A stretch of 64,000 nt of DNA, taken from the NCBI GenBank assembly GCA_963668545.1, contig OY764868.1:2046001-2110000 (forward strand). The letters run 5' to 3'. Every line of letters starts with the position of its first letter. Within the stretch, counting starts at the first letter, position 1. Positions 8,719 through 17,446 of the stretch are shown piece by piece. The DNA is from G963662265 sp963668545 (GTDB lineage: Bacteria > Spirochaetota > Spirochaetia > CADAEX01). The position numbers and the translations under genes are program-made. The notes below the pieces were generated by a model. The model was not told where the DNA came from and did not search any database. It saw nothing but the letters and a program-made list of their open reading frames with translations.

Positions 8719-9588
8719 TTAAGCTATATTCCTCACCTGTTCTCTTATATTTTCAAGTGCATCCCTTGCATCTACTATTGCCTGATTAATTTCAATTTTA
8801 ATACTTTTTGATCCTATGGTATTTATTTCACGGTTCATTTCCTGGCAGATAAAATCAAGTTTCTTTCCTACGAGAGATTCAGAGGATCTGAAAGTTTTTC
8901 GGAATCCCTCAATATGGCTTTTAAGTCTTACAATCTCCTCATTAATGCTGAATCTCACAAGCATGACAGCTGTTTCAGTATATATCCTGTTTTCATCAAT
9001 GCTGCTGCCGAGCAGGTCTGTAAATTTCTGCCTGAGGTTGTTTTTGATTTCATCTTCAAGCGTTTCAGCATTATTCTCAATCTTTTCAACAGTTTTTTCA
9101 ATAACTGACAGCTTTGATTCAATATCTTCTGCAGTTTTTACAGCTTCCCTGTTTCTGTTTTCATCATACTGAATATAGGTTTTTTCAAGAATTTCAAAAA
9201 TCATTTCCCTGAAATAGTCAAGGTCCCTGTTCTTGATTTTCTTGAATACCCCCTCCATCCTCATTATGTTGGAGAGTGAAACAGAAGAATCAAGACCTGC
9301 AATTTCTGAAAGCTCTTTCAGGGCATTTATACTGGCTGATGCAACAGCCCTGTCTATAAGAATAGTTACATCCTCTTCTATCTCTTTAATCCTGATACTG
9401 AAATCAACCTTTCCCCTTTCAATCCTCTCCGCAAGATAATTCCGCAGCTCCGGTTCCAGCGGGGAAAGAAAAGAAGGCATATTCATATTAAGATCAAGAT
9501 ATCTGTTGTTGTAGGATTTAAGCTCTATAACCAGCCCGATTTTTTCATTCTGGAATTCATTGTAGCCGTAGCCTGTCATGCTTTTCAT
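8719..9588 (-). CDS. yicC: YicC family endoribonuclease
   Basis: 289 residues. The N-terminus MKSMTGYGYNEF and the following strand IELKSYNNRYLDLNMNMP match YicC, where MTGY/F and the SxNxR-x-LD motif are invariant. The C-terminus carries the DUF1732 pattern with GKKLDFICQEMNREINTIGSKS. YicC proteins have been described as RNases acting in RNA turnover. It follows murC by 3 bases and abuts cmk, so murC-yicC-cmk form a tight operon. Confidence 0.92.
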   Translation of the reverse strand: MKSMTGYGYNEFQNEKIGLVIELKSYNNRYLDLNMNMPSFLSPLEPELRNYLAERIERGKVDFSIRIKEIEEDVTILIDRAVASASINALKELSEIAGLDSSVSLSNIMRMEGVFKKIKNRDLDYFREMIFEILEKTYIQYDENRNREAVKTAEDIESKLSVIEKTVEKIENNAETLEDEIKNNLRQKFTDLLGSSIDENRIYTETAVMLVRFSINEEIVRLKSHIEGFRKTFRSSESLVGKKLDFICQEMNREINTIGSKSIKIEINQAIVDARDALENIREQVRNIA

Positions 9589-9591
9589 GTT

Positions 9592-11043
9592 TCATTCTCC
9601 GTCAGAATAGCTTTCAAAGAGTTTCTTTCCAAGTATCCAGTTATCACCTGCTCCCATGGTAATAAAAACATCACCTTTTACAAGTTCTTTTTTCAGGTAA
9701 TCAAATGCGGAAAGTGGTTCTTCATAATAACAGACATTGTCATGAAAGTCACATACTCTCTCGAAAAATCTTCTGTCAAGATCTGTTTTCACCCCTTTTT
9801 CCCTGGCTGAGGAATATATCCTGTTTATTATAACTATGTCAGCTGAAGAAAAGGAAGAAGCAAAATCATCAAGAAGTGCTTCTGTCCTTGAATATGTGTG
9901 GGACATGAAATCAACAATTATCCGTCTTCCGGGATAGAAGTTTCTGAAACCTTCGATTGTTGTTTTCAGGGCTGTGGGATGGTGGGCATAGTCATCCATG
10001 AAAAGTATCCCGTTCCGTTCCCCGATTATCTCACTTCTTCTCCTGCTCCCTGAAAAAGAGTATATACCTTCGGCAATTCCCTCTTCGAGTTTAATGTCTT
10101 TTCCGGTTTGACCTGCAATATTCCTGTAGATTGCAATAGCAGCTGCAGCAGAACCAGCACAGTTAAGCACAGTGTGTTTTCCGGGAATTCTGACCATTAA
10201 CTCCTTTTCAAAGCCTGAAAGGGTAAAACAGCTCACCCCCTCTTTCTGCTCAATTGATGTTATTCCGAAATCCCCTTCAGCAGAAAACCCGTAGGGAATA
10301 ATATCAAGGTCATTTCTTTCCTTTTTAATCCCTGCTGCAAGTTCTGAAGCGCCCCTGTCATCACTGCAGTAGATCAGAGTACCCTTTTCAGGAAGCCTGA
10401 GTGCATAATCGTGAAATGCGCTGAATATATCTTCATAGTCCCTGAAATAATCAAGATGGTCAGGCTCGATTCCTGTAAGAAGAATCATGTCAGGATGAAA
10501 GGAAAGGAAATGGCGCTTGTATTCACAGGTCTCTGCCGCAAAAAATTCACTTCCGTTGATGAATGTTGATTTCCCTTCAAAATTGGAGACTGCGGAGCCT
10601 GCAAGTACAGAAACAGGAAGGTCAAGTGTTTTAAGTATTGTACCGAGTATTCCGGTTGTTGTTGTTTTCCCGTGAACTCCAGCTATTCCACAGGATCTTA
10701 TGCCGGCTGAAAAAGCTCCCAGGGCTTCGGTATACTCCTTTAGCGGAAGGCCTTTTTTCACAGCTTCCATCAGTTCAGGATTGTTCCCGGCAGAATAAGC
10801 TGATGAGTGAATCACAAGATCAGCATCAGAAGGGACATTGCAGCTGTCAAAACCTTCGTTATATGGTATTGAAAGAGATTTCAGCACCTCGTCTGTATAG
10901 AATTTTTCCTCAGTATCGGAACCTGTCACAGAAGCTCCCAGCTTATGAAACATCTCTGCAAGAGCTGCCATTCCGGTACCTTTGATACCTATAAAATATA
11001 TCTTCTTCCCTTCGGGGGAAAATCCCGGTTCAGATTTTATCAT
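9592..11043 (-). CDS. murC: UDP-N-acetylmuramate--L-alanine ligase
   Basis: Adds L-Ala to UDP-MurNAc, the first peptide step of peptidoglycan synthesis, in the cytoplasm. It shows the N-terminal Rossmann motif FIGIKGTGM (about 18-25), the ATP P-loop GVHGKTTTT (about 122-130), a DHLDYF region typical of MurC (EPDHLDYFRD), and MDDYAHHPTALKTTI before the C-terminal domain. Length 483, as expected. The ATG at 11043 is used; a TTG two codons further upstream is possible. It is followed directly by yicC. An upstream HD-GYP gene on the same strand is about 100 bases away. Confidence 0.96.
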   Translation of the reverse strand: MIKSEPGFSPEGKKIYFIGIKGTGMAALAEMFHKLGASVTGSDTEEKFYTDEVLKSLSIPYNEGFDSCNVPSDADLVIHSSAYSAGNNPELMEAVKKGLPLKEYTEALGAFSAGIRSCGIAGVHGKTTTTGILGTILKTLDLPVSVLAGSAVSNFEGKSTFINGSEFFAAETCEYKRHFLSFHPDMILLTGIEPDHLDYFRDYEDIFSAFHDYALRLPEKGTLIYCSDDRGASELAAGIKKERNDLDIIPYGFSAEGDFGITSIEQKEGVSCFTLSGFEKELMVRIPGKHTVLNCAGSAAAAIAIYRNIAGQTGKDIKLEEGIAEGIYSFSGSRRRSEIIGERNGILFMDDYAHHPTALKTTIEGFRNFYPGRRIIVDFMSHTYSRTEALLDDFASSFSSADIVIINRIYSSAREKGVKTDLDRRFFERVCDFHDNVCYYEEPLSAFDYLKKELVKGDVFITMGAGDNWILGKKLFESYSDGE

Positions 11044-11140
11044 GTTCAAATAATAGTGATTAGGAACTGTTTTTGCAATAGATTTCCGGATTTACTGTTT
11101 ATAAGCAGCTGTAAGTCAGCACATTGATAAAGTTATAATG

Positions 11141-12205
11141 TCATTCCGGAAATCTGTCATGAATTTGCTCAAAAATATTTATATTATCAACAAAAACTTC
11201 GGTAATAAGGGGATCAAAAAAGGTACCGGATGATTCCTTTATAATTGAAAGAGCTTTATCCCTGCTCATCGGGGGCTTATAAACCCGCTTTGAGAGAAGT
11301 GCGTCATAAACATCGGCAAGAGACATTATTCTTGCTTCAAGAGGGATAGCTTCTCCGGAAAGCCCTGCAGGATATCCCCTCCCGTCCCACTTTTCATGAT
11401 GGCTCATGCATATCCTGTGTGCCATGCGGAAAAGTTCATTATCACACTGTTCAAGCACTTTTTCGAAAGCTTCAGCCCCTGCTATTGTGTGTGTTTTCAT
11501 TATTTCATATTCATCAGGGGTCAGCCTGCCGGGTTTGAGAAGAATCGCATCAGGTATTGCAACCTTTCCCACATCATGTAGAGGAGATACATGGTAGATC
11601 CCTTCTATAAAGCTCTGATTAATTCTGTCCCTGAAATCACTGTGATGAGACAGCTTGTCAGCCAGTACAACACAGTAGTTACGCGTTCTTTCAAGATGTG
11701 TCCCTGTTTCAGGGTCCCGAGAATCAGTCAGGTCAGCAATAGCGAACATCAGTGCCCTGTATGCCCCGAGAAGTTCATCAGAAGTTTTTCGTGTCATCTC
11801 TGAAAATCTCTTTGTCATGAACTTGGCAACCTGCTGGGCAAAAATCGGGTCTTTGTCAAGGAGTATGCTGAAACTGCCGTTATCCAGCTGGAGACACTCG
11901 GTATTCTCAACTGCCACAACAGTGGCAGTACGTGTTTCCTCAGTAAGCAGAGCCATTTCACCGAAAACATCAGGAGATTCCATAATACCCAGCTCCCTGT
12001 CTCCCCAGCCCATATTCCTCAGTACTGAAACCCTGCCGCTCAGGATAACAAACATACTTGATCCAGTATCCCCTTCCCTGCATATAATGCTTCCAGTTTT
12101 GAACAGTACTCTTTTAAAATGACTGCTGATAAGATCAAAGGAATCTTCATTTATATGTGAAAAAAGTTCACTCTTTTTAAGTACTTTATGAAAATCAATA
12201 TCCAT
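11141..12205 (-). CDS. Cyclic-nucleotide-binding HD-GYP phosphodiesterase
   Basis: 354 residues in two domains. Residues about 12-125 are a Crp-like cyclic-nucleotide-binding domain with the phosphate-binding cassette FGEMALLTEETRTAT (81-95). Residues about 150-345 are an HD-GYP domain with all key motifs: HDVGK (210-214), KTHTIAG (about 237-243), HHEKWDGRGYPAGL (269-282) and LADVYDAL (about 296-303). HD-GYP proteins hydrolyse c-di-GMP. The combination suggests that cAMP or cGMP controls c-di-GMP breakdown. The N-terminal cNMP-binding residues Glu and Arg in the cassette are present. The start has a strong ggag/agga Shine-Dalgarno. No transmembrane segment. Confidence 0.92.
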   Translation of the reverse strand: MDIDFHKVLKKSELFSHINEDSFDLISSHFKRVLFKTGSIICREGDTGSSMFVILSGRVSVLRNMGWGDRELGIMESPDVFGEMALLTEETRTATVVAVENTECLQLDNGSFSILLDKDPIFAQQVAKFMTKRFSEMTRKTSDELLGAYRALMFAIADLTDSRDPETGTHLERTRNYCVVLADKLSHHSDFRDRINQSFIEGIYHVSPLHDVGKVAIPDAILLKPGRLTPDEYEIMKTHTIAGAEAFEKVLEQCDNELFRMAHRICMSHHEKWDGRGYPAGLSGEAIPLEARIMSLADVYDALLSKRVYKPPMSRDKALSIIKESSGTFFDPLITEVFVDNINIFEQIHDRFPE

Positions 12206-12480
12206 TTCCTGTATTTCTCCGTTTTCCGCAGCTTAAAGTATAGCTTATTTGGCAGATTTTTTTGCCATTTGTTTAAAATTTTTATTTATAAATTCCAGGA
12301 AATGATGCATTACGGAAATATTTGAATAATATATCTTTTATGGGGTTTATAAGTATTATTAACAAATCAACAAAACCTGAAATATAAACATGTCTTTTTC
12401 AGTACAGGATTTAATTGATTTGATGAATTCACGATATGGTGATATCTTTAAACAGGCTAAAAAATCAGCAGTACTTTTAT

Positions 12481-13989
12481 ATGAAAAAAGAATACATTTT
12501 AATATTTTTATCAATCATAATACTCGCATCCTGCACTCCTGTCCGCTACGGCTATATTGAAGCAGAAAAGCCTCTTTTACCCCTGTTTTCAGAAATCACA
12601 GAAAACAGCAGATTTCCCGAGCTTGCTGAAAATATCAGTTTCATTGAAAATACAGACAGGCAATATGCTAAAGCGCTGGAAAAAAATAATCTTCTTCAAA
12701 TATCATTGTATTCAGCCTACAGTCATGATACAGCTGAAAACAATGAAAAAACAATAACTGCCATAATCAGAAAATCAGTTCATATACCTGTAACTGATTA
12801 CAGAAATACTGAAACAAATGCCGGGGCTGATGATGTTACAGGGGGAAAATACATAACAGAAGAACCGGAAAAAATTTCACTTCCTTTCAAGGGGCTGAGC
12901 TACGAAGGGAAATATCCTGACAGCAGCAGTTATTCCCTGTACCGGGAAACAAGAATAAAGGTATCTTTGCCTGATAAACTCCCTGAAAAGGCAAAAACTG
13001 CTTTGATGAACTGGATAGATGAAATCAGGATAAAGGAAAATACGGTAAATGATACTTCTGAAGAAATAACATGGATAGGGGCTGTTGGGGATATCATGCC
13101 GGGAAGGGGTGTCCAGGATATCCTTATCAATAATGAAAACGGCAGGGAAATAATCTTTTCAGACACCCTTACGATTCTCCGGGACTGCGACCTCCTCATG
13201 GGAAACCTTGAAGGTCCTGTGACTTTCCACAAAACTGCTATAGATAAAGCATATAACTTCAAATTCAGGCATAAAGTCCTTGGGGAGCTGAAGGAAACAG
13301 GGTTTGACTATCTCTCGGCAGTGAACAACCACTGCTATGATTTCGACCAGCAGGGTTTTCTGGATACCCTTTCAAACCTTGACAGATACAGCATAAAAAC
13401 TTCAGGAGCAGGAAAAAACCTTGATGAAGCATTAACTCCGGCCTGTTTCAGTAAAGGGGGAACAGACTACAGGATACTTTCCCTTGCTGACTACCCTGCA
13501 GAGAAAGATAAATTCGAAGGAAGAAAAGAGACAGAGGCAGCAGATAATAAACCCGGTATACTCTGGCCTTCAGAATCTGTTTTTGATGCTGTGAAAAAGA
13601 TGTCAGCAGAAAAGGGAGTGAGCATAGTATCTGTCCACGGAGGATACGAGTGGCAGAACCAGCCTGCATTAAAGCAGAAAAGGCTTTACAGGAAACTTAT
13701 TGATCTTGGAGCTGATATAGTTATAGGGAGCCATCCCCATGTTCTTCAGCCTGTTGAATCATGGAAAGGATCTCTTATTGTTTATTCTCTCGGCAACTTC
13801 GTATTTCCGGGAATGGATGAAACAGAATACGGTGAGGAATCAATGATTCTTCATCTCGGCTTCAGAAGTAGCAAGCTTCTTTACATAAACTATATACCGG
13901 TAAATATTGACGGAAAATTCCTCTCAACAGATAAATCAGGAAATATTCTGAAGAGGTTTTCAGAACTGAACAGCAGTTTTTCTGATTAA
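12481..13989 (+). CDS. CapA-family lipoprotein (poly-gamma-glutamate synthesis-like, metallophosphatase fold)
   Basis: Lipoprotein signal MKKEYILIFLSIIILASC with Cys at 18. An unconserved 170-residue segment then leads to the CapA domain: GAVGDIMPGRGVQD (about 197-210), CDLLMGNLEGPVT, VNNHCYDFDQQGFLDTL, VSVHGGYEWQ and GADIVIGSHPHVLQPVE (about 405-425). These Asp, Asn and His residues form the calcineurin-like metal site that CapA proteins share. The start at 12481 is chosen over the earlier ATG at 12436 because it yields a clean lipobox. No capsule genes (capB/capC) are nearby, so the function in making poly-gamma-glutamate is doubtful; an envelope hydrolase role is as likely. Confidence 0.85.
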   Translation: MKKEYILIFLSIIILASCTPVRYGYIEAEKPLLPLFSEITENSRFPELAENISFIENTDRQYAKALEKNNLLQISLYSAYSHDTAENNEKTITAIIRKSVHIPVTDYRNTETNAGADDVTGGKYITEEPEKISLPFKGLSYEGKYPDSSSYSLYRETRIKVSLPDKLPEKAKTALMNWIDEIRIKENTVNDTSEEITWIGAVGDIMPGRGVQDILINNENGREIIFSDTLTILRDCDLLMGNLEGPVTFHKTAIDKAYNFKFRHKVLGELKETGFDYLSAVNNHCYDFDQQGFLDTLSNLDRYSIKTSGAGKNLDEALTPACFSKGGTDYRILSLADYPAEKDKFEGRKETEAADNKPGILWPSESVFDAVKKMSAEKGVSIVSVHGGYEWQNQPALKQKRLYRKLIDLGADIVIGSHPHVLQPVESWKGSLIVYSLGNFVFPGMDETEYGEESMILHLGFRSSKLLYINYIPVNIDGKFLSTDKSGNILKRFSELNSSFSD

Positions 13990-14005
13990 AACATGAATAA
14001 TGTTT

Positions 14006-15247
14006 TTAAATTCTGTCTATTGCCTCAAGCCTTTCCATCAGAGCAGGGTGCGAGTAATGATAAAAGCTGTAAAGCGGATGGGGAGTGAGATTAGACAGGT
14101 TTTCACTTCCCAGTTTAAGCAGTGCCGACTTGAGGCTTTCCTTCCTTTCAACAGATTCCACAGCAAATCTGTCAGCTTCATATTCATGCTTACGAGACCA
14201 TGAAGTGAAAAGAGGATTCAGTATAAAGGTAAAAGGGGATGAACAGAGGCTGATGAGAATAAATATTCCGTAATAGCTGCTCCCTGAAAAACCGAATGCT
14301 TTAAAAAGCTGATCAAAGTTCAGCATCCTGTCAATGATAAAAAGTGTCAGCAGCATCATTATAAGTGAAACAAGTATCCTTTTTATCACATGCCTGAGCT
14401 TTTCATGCCCTATTTCATGTGCAAGGACAGCTTCAATCTCTTCAGGTTCAAGACTTTCGATCAGGGTATCATATAATACAATCCTTTTCAGTTTTCCGAA
14501 TCCTGTAAAATATGCATTTGAATGTTTTGACCTTCTGCTCCCGTCAACCCTGAATATACCCTTAATCAGGAAGGAAAGTTTTTCAGCAAGTTTATTCAGT
14601 CTTTCTCTGAGCTCCCCATCTTCAAGTGGTTCGAATTTGTTGAAAAGAGGCGCAATAACAACAGGATAAAGAAGTGTAAGTGCAATCTGGAAAAGAGAAA
14701 CAAACAGGAATGCATAAATCCACCAGTACGGACCTGTGCTGTCCATGAACCAGAACAGGACAAGAAGTACTGGAAAGCCTATTATTATACTGACAAGAGT
14801 TCCTTTTATCAGATCGGAAACAAAGAGTTTAACAGTCATTCTGTTAAAACCGTATTTCTGTTCAATTACAAAGCTTGAATAAAGTGAAAAAGGAATACTT
14901 GCAATACTGAATACAGCACTTACAGTGAAAATATATATAATCCATTTTAAATAATCTGCTGTATCAATGGAAATAATCATCTTTTCAAGAAAGCCGAATG
15001 CTCCTGACAGGATGAAAAACAGGAGAAAAACAGATGAAAAAAGGGAAGAAACCATTGAAAACCTTGTTTTTTCAATAGTGTATTCTGCAGATTTCCTGTA
15101 GTTTTCTTCTGTTACAGTATTTTTAAAATAATCAGGTACTTTGACGTGTTTTCTGATATTTTTAATATTGAGTATTTCAAGGTAATTTTCAAAGATAAAT
15201 TCAGCAAAAAAGAAAGCTAAATATATTATAAGTATTGTCATTTCCAC
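14006..15247 (-). CDS. M48 family zinc metallopeptidase (Ste24/CAAX-protease-like)
   Basis: 413 residues with about seven hydrophobic segments. The active-site motif HEIGH is at 277-281, preceded by GSRRSKHSNAYFTG (236-249) and followed by EYEADRFA (about 362-369) carrying the third zinc ligand. This architecture, with membrane helices on both sides of the protease site, is that of Ste24/FACE1 type M48A peptidases rather than of HtpX, which is shorter. Bacterial members are inner-membrane proteases probably involved in membrane-protein quality control. The GTG at 15247 and an ATG two codons inside are both possible. It converges with the CapA gene, 16 bases apart. Confidence 0.93.
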   Translation of the reverse strand: MEMTILIIYLAFFFAEFIFENYLEILNIKNIRKHVKVPDYFKNTVTEENYRKSAEYTIEKTRFSMVSSLFSSVFLLFFILSGAFGFLEKMIISIDTADYLKWIIYIFTVSAVFSIASIPFSLYSSFVIEQKYGFNRMTVKLFVSDLIKGTLVSIIIGFPVLLVLFWFMDSTGPYWWIYAFLFVSLFQIALTLLYPVVIAPLFNKFEPLEDGELRERLNKLAEKLSFLIKGIFRVDGSRRSKHSNAYFTGFGKLKRIVLYDTLIESLEPEEIEAVLAHEIGHEKLRHVIKRILVSLIMMLLTLFIIDRMLNFDQLFKAFGFSGSSYYGIFILISLCSSPFTFILNPLFTSWSRKHEYEADRFAVESVERKESLKSALLKLGSENLSNLTPHPLYSFYHYSHPALMERLEAIDRI

Positions 15248-15299
15248 TTCTTGATAAATAAATTATGAATACAGATGCAGGGAATAATCCCTGTATCAC

Positions 15300-15350
15300 A
15301 AAAAATATCCCCCTGCAATAAAAAACGCTTTTCACATTGCAGGGGGATAT
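15300..15350 (-). terminator. Strong intrinsic terminator after the zinc-ribbon gene
   Basis: A perfect 15-bp inverted repeat (15305-15319 paired with 15336-15350) with a 16-base loop. In the minus direction it is followed by a T run (complement of the A run at 15300-15304). It lies 50 bases past the stop of the small zinc-ribbon gene and before the M48 gene start, so it separates the two minus-strand units. Confidence 0.85.
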
Positions 15351-15399
15351 CAGTTACGTAACATGTCTGTCCTTTGAACAGATCCCTATTAGATGTTTT

Positions 15400-15594
15400 T
15401 TAAAGAGCTGCAAGCTCTTTCTGCATTTTACCGTGAGCTATAGCTGCCTTGCATTCCTTGCAGATTTTAAATTTTTTACCTTCTGCTTCATATTCATAAA
15501 CAACCTTGATAGCTGTTCTTTTACAAACCGGGCAATCTCCTCTGCCGTTTTTTACAAGCTCCCGTACTCCGCTGCCTCTGTGTGCTTTAGACAT
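15400..15594 (-). CDS. Small zinc-ribbon-like protein
   Basis: 64 residues with two Cys pairs, CPVC (21-24) and CKEC (44-47), separated by a basic, aromatic stretch (TAIKVVYEYEAEGKKFK). This is the layout of a zinc-ribbon. The remainder is Lys-rich with an Ala/Lys C-terminal helix. The start is well supported by ggag eight bases upstream. It has its own strong terminator, so it is probably a monocistronic, well-expressed gene. I do not recognise a named family; a ribosome- or nucleic-acid-associated role is a guess from size, charge and Cys pattern. Confidence 0.75.
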   Translation of the reverse strand: MSKAHRGSGVRELVKNGRGDCPVCKRTAIKVVYEYEAEGKKFKICKECKAAIAHGKMQKELAAL

Positions 15595-15653
15595 AAGTTC
15601 TCCTTTACTGGTATGGATAACAATATATATATCAGGTTATAAAATGTCAATTA

Positions 15654-16343
15654 TCAAATCTTTTCCAGGATATGATTAACAATTTCAGCTATCATTTCCG
15701 AAGATTTATGAAGAAATGAACCGAAATTCGAGGGCGCATTTCCATCCGCCCTGTCTGAAATAATCCTCACAAGAACAAAAGGTATATTGTTCATGCTTGA
15801 TACAAAACCTACAGAAGCACCTTCCATTTCAACAGCATCTCCTCCGAGCTGTTCTGTAAAGAATTTTCTTCTTTCCTCAGACTTTTCAGAAATAAACTGG
15901 TCTCCTGTGAGTATCCTTCCCGCTTTCAGCTTTACACCCCTGCTTTCATAGGACATGGCAGCCTCAAAAAGAGCTTTATCTGCCTTCACAATCCTCATAC
16001 CGGTATAGGGGATCTCTCCAATCCTGAAACCAAGACTTGATGCGTCAAGATCATGCTGGAGACAGTCTTCTGAAACAACAATATCGCCAATCTCAAGTTC
16101 CGGATTTACAGCACCTGCAATACCGGCAAATATTACAGCTTCAGGGCTGTAAATATCTATCAGTTTCTGAAGCACCATTGCAGACATGACCTTTCCAACC
16201 CCGGTCATCCCCACAAGGACTTTTTTCCCCTTCAGTAAACCTTCATAAAACGGAATACCAAAATAGCTGATACGTTCCTTATTTCTGATATCAACAGATA
16301 TTTCAGAGACTTCTTCTTTCATTGCGCACAGGACAAGAATCAT
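15654..16343 (-). CDS. mtnN: 5'-methylthioadenosine/S-adenosylhomocysteine nucleosidase
   Basis: 229 residues, the usual length. Cleaves adenine from MTA and SAH, feeding methionine salvage. It opens MILVLCAMKEEV (the family's IGAMxEE motif with the acid residue). It carries GMTGVGKVMSAM, FAGIAGAVNPELEIGDIVVSEDCLQHDLD and VEMEGASVGFV, where the Met-Glu binds the ribose. Catalytic Asp is expected in SDRADG (RIISDRADGNAPSNF), which is present. Divergent from the lipoprotein gene at 16431, with an 87-base intergenic region holding both promoters. Confidence 0.95.
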   Translation of the reverse strand: MILVLCAMKEEVSEISVDIRNKERISYFGIPFYEGLLKGKKVLVGMTGVGKVMSAMVLQKLIDIYSPEAVIFAGIAGAVNPELEIGDIVVSEDCLQHDLDASSLGFRIGEIPYTGMRIVKADKALFEAAMSYESRGVKLKAGRILTGDQFISEKSEERRKFFTEQLGGDAVEMEGASVGFVSSMNNIPFVLVRIISDRADGNAPSNFGSFLHKSSEMIAEIVNHILEKI

Positions 16344-16430
16344 TAAAACCTTCCAACTTCATCTTTTTATTACACCAACAGCCATGATATACTAAAAATC
16401 AATATTTTTCCAGATTAAAGGACACTGAAA

Positions 16431-17414
16431 TTGAACAGAACATTAATAGCTACTATGACTGCTCTTATTTCCCTTATAGTATTTTCCTCATGCAGGACTC
16501 AGACTGAACTTGCAGCAATTACACCCGGTAAAATTGATACTGAAGAAATATCGGTAAAACCTGACGAATCAGGAGCTGAAACCATGTATTTCTCGGAACT
16601 TGTAAAACAGGTTGAACCTGTAAGCTATCTGTCATGTTACGGTGAAATGATGACATTCAACACGGAAATTAATGATCCCGGCATTATCGGTATGAGTATG
16701 ACTGAAAAAAACAAACTTATTACGTCAGACAGAAGCGGTAACATAAATATTTACAGAAAATCATCCGGAAGATGGAAGCATTCAGAGAAAATGACTCTGT
16801 ATGCAGAAGGAGTAAAATCATTCACTGCATTCTCTGCAGATTCATCATTTATATGTCTTTATTCAGATCTGACAGATTCTCTTTATCTCTTTCCATATAT
16901 GAAACAACCTTCAAAAATACTTAAACTCTACACCTCTTACACATCCTTCAGCAGGGAAATTACCGATATTGATATGGAAGAAGGCTATATATATATTATT
17001 GATACAGAAAACAGGGTTTCAATAATTGATTATAAGAAAGACAGGTTTGAAACAGAACTCTTTCTTGATTCAAGATTATCATTACGATCAATAGCAGTTA
17101 TGCAGAATAAAGATACAAGCTCTCTGGCAGCTGTTTCTCCCGGATCAGACTTGATTCATATTTTTCCCATGTCAGAACAGTATCTGATGGTCAGGGAGAA
17201 AGGATTCATAAAGACGGCAGGAATCACTTCATTCAATTACGGGACCCATGTGCTTGTATCGGGAAACGGGGAAATTCTCTACGCTCTTGAAAGCAGCTCA
17301 GTGGATCTTTCAGATTTCACTAAAGGGGAGGCAACAGTAACAGGCAAAATTGACCCTGACTACCCTGTTGACGGAGGCCCTGAATTTCTTTCTGTTTCGG
17401 ATGTGAGGAAATAA
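16431..17414 (+). CDS. Uncharacterised lipoprotein, propeller-like
   Basis: 327 residues with a lipoprotein signal ending FSSC (Cys about 21) and a start at TTG with an aaagga Shine-Dalgarno eight bases upstream. The body has repeated beta-strand patterns with phrases such as NKLITSDRSGNINIYRKSSG and EEGYIYIIDTENRVSIIDY, suggesting a WD40 or beta-propeller-like fold with four or more blades. There is no recognisable catalytic motif. It stands alone between mtnN and a convergent solute-binding protein gene. Not assigned to a family. Confidence 0.7.
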   Translation: MNRTLIATMTALISLIVFSSCRTQTELAAITPGKIDTEEISVKPDESGAETMYFSELVKQVEPVSYLSCYGEMMTFNTEINDPGIIGMSMTEKNKLITSDRSGNINIYRKSSGRWKHSEKMTLYAEGVKSFTAFSADSSFICLYSDLTDSLYLFPYMKQPSKILKLYTSYTSFSREITDIDMEEGYIYIIDTENRVSIIDYKKDRFETELFLDSRLSLRSIAVMQNKDTSSLAAVSPGSDLIHIFPMSEQYLMVREKGFIKTAGITSFNYGTHVLVSGNGEILYALESSSVDLSDFTKGEATVTGKIDPDYPVDGGPEFLSVSDVRK

Positions 17415-17446
17415 AACCTTTATCAGGACAAAACCAGATTATATAC

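Noticed and set aside
12436..12480. Earlier ATG for the CapA lipoprotein
   Set aside because: Would place 15 residues before the signal peptide and hide the lipobox; ATG at 12481 gives a proper signal.
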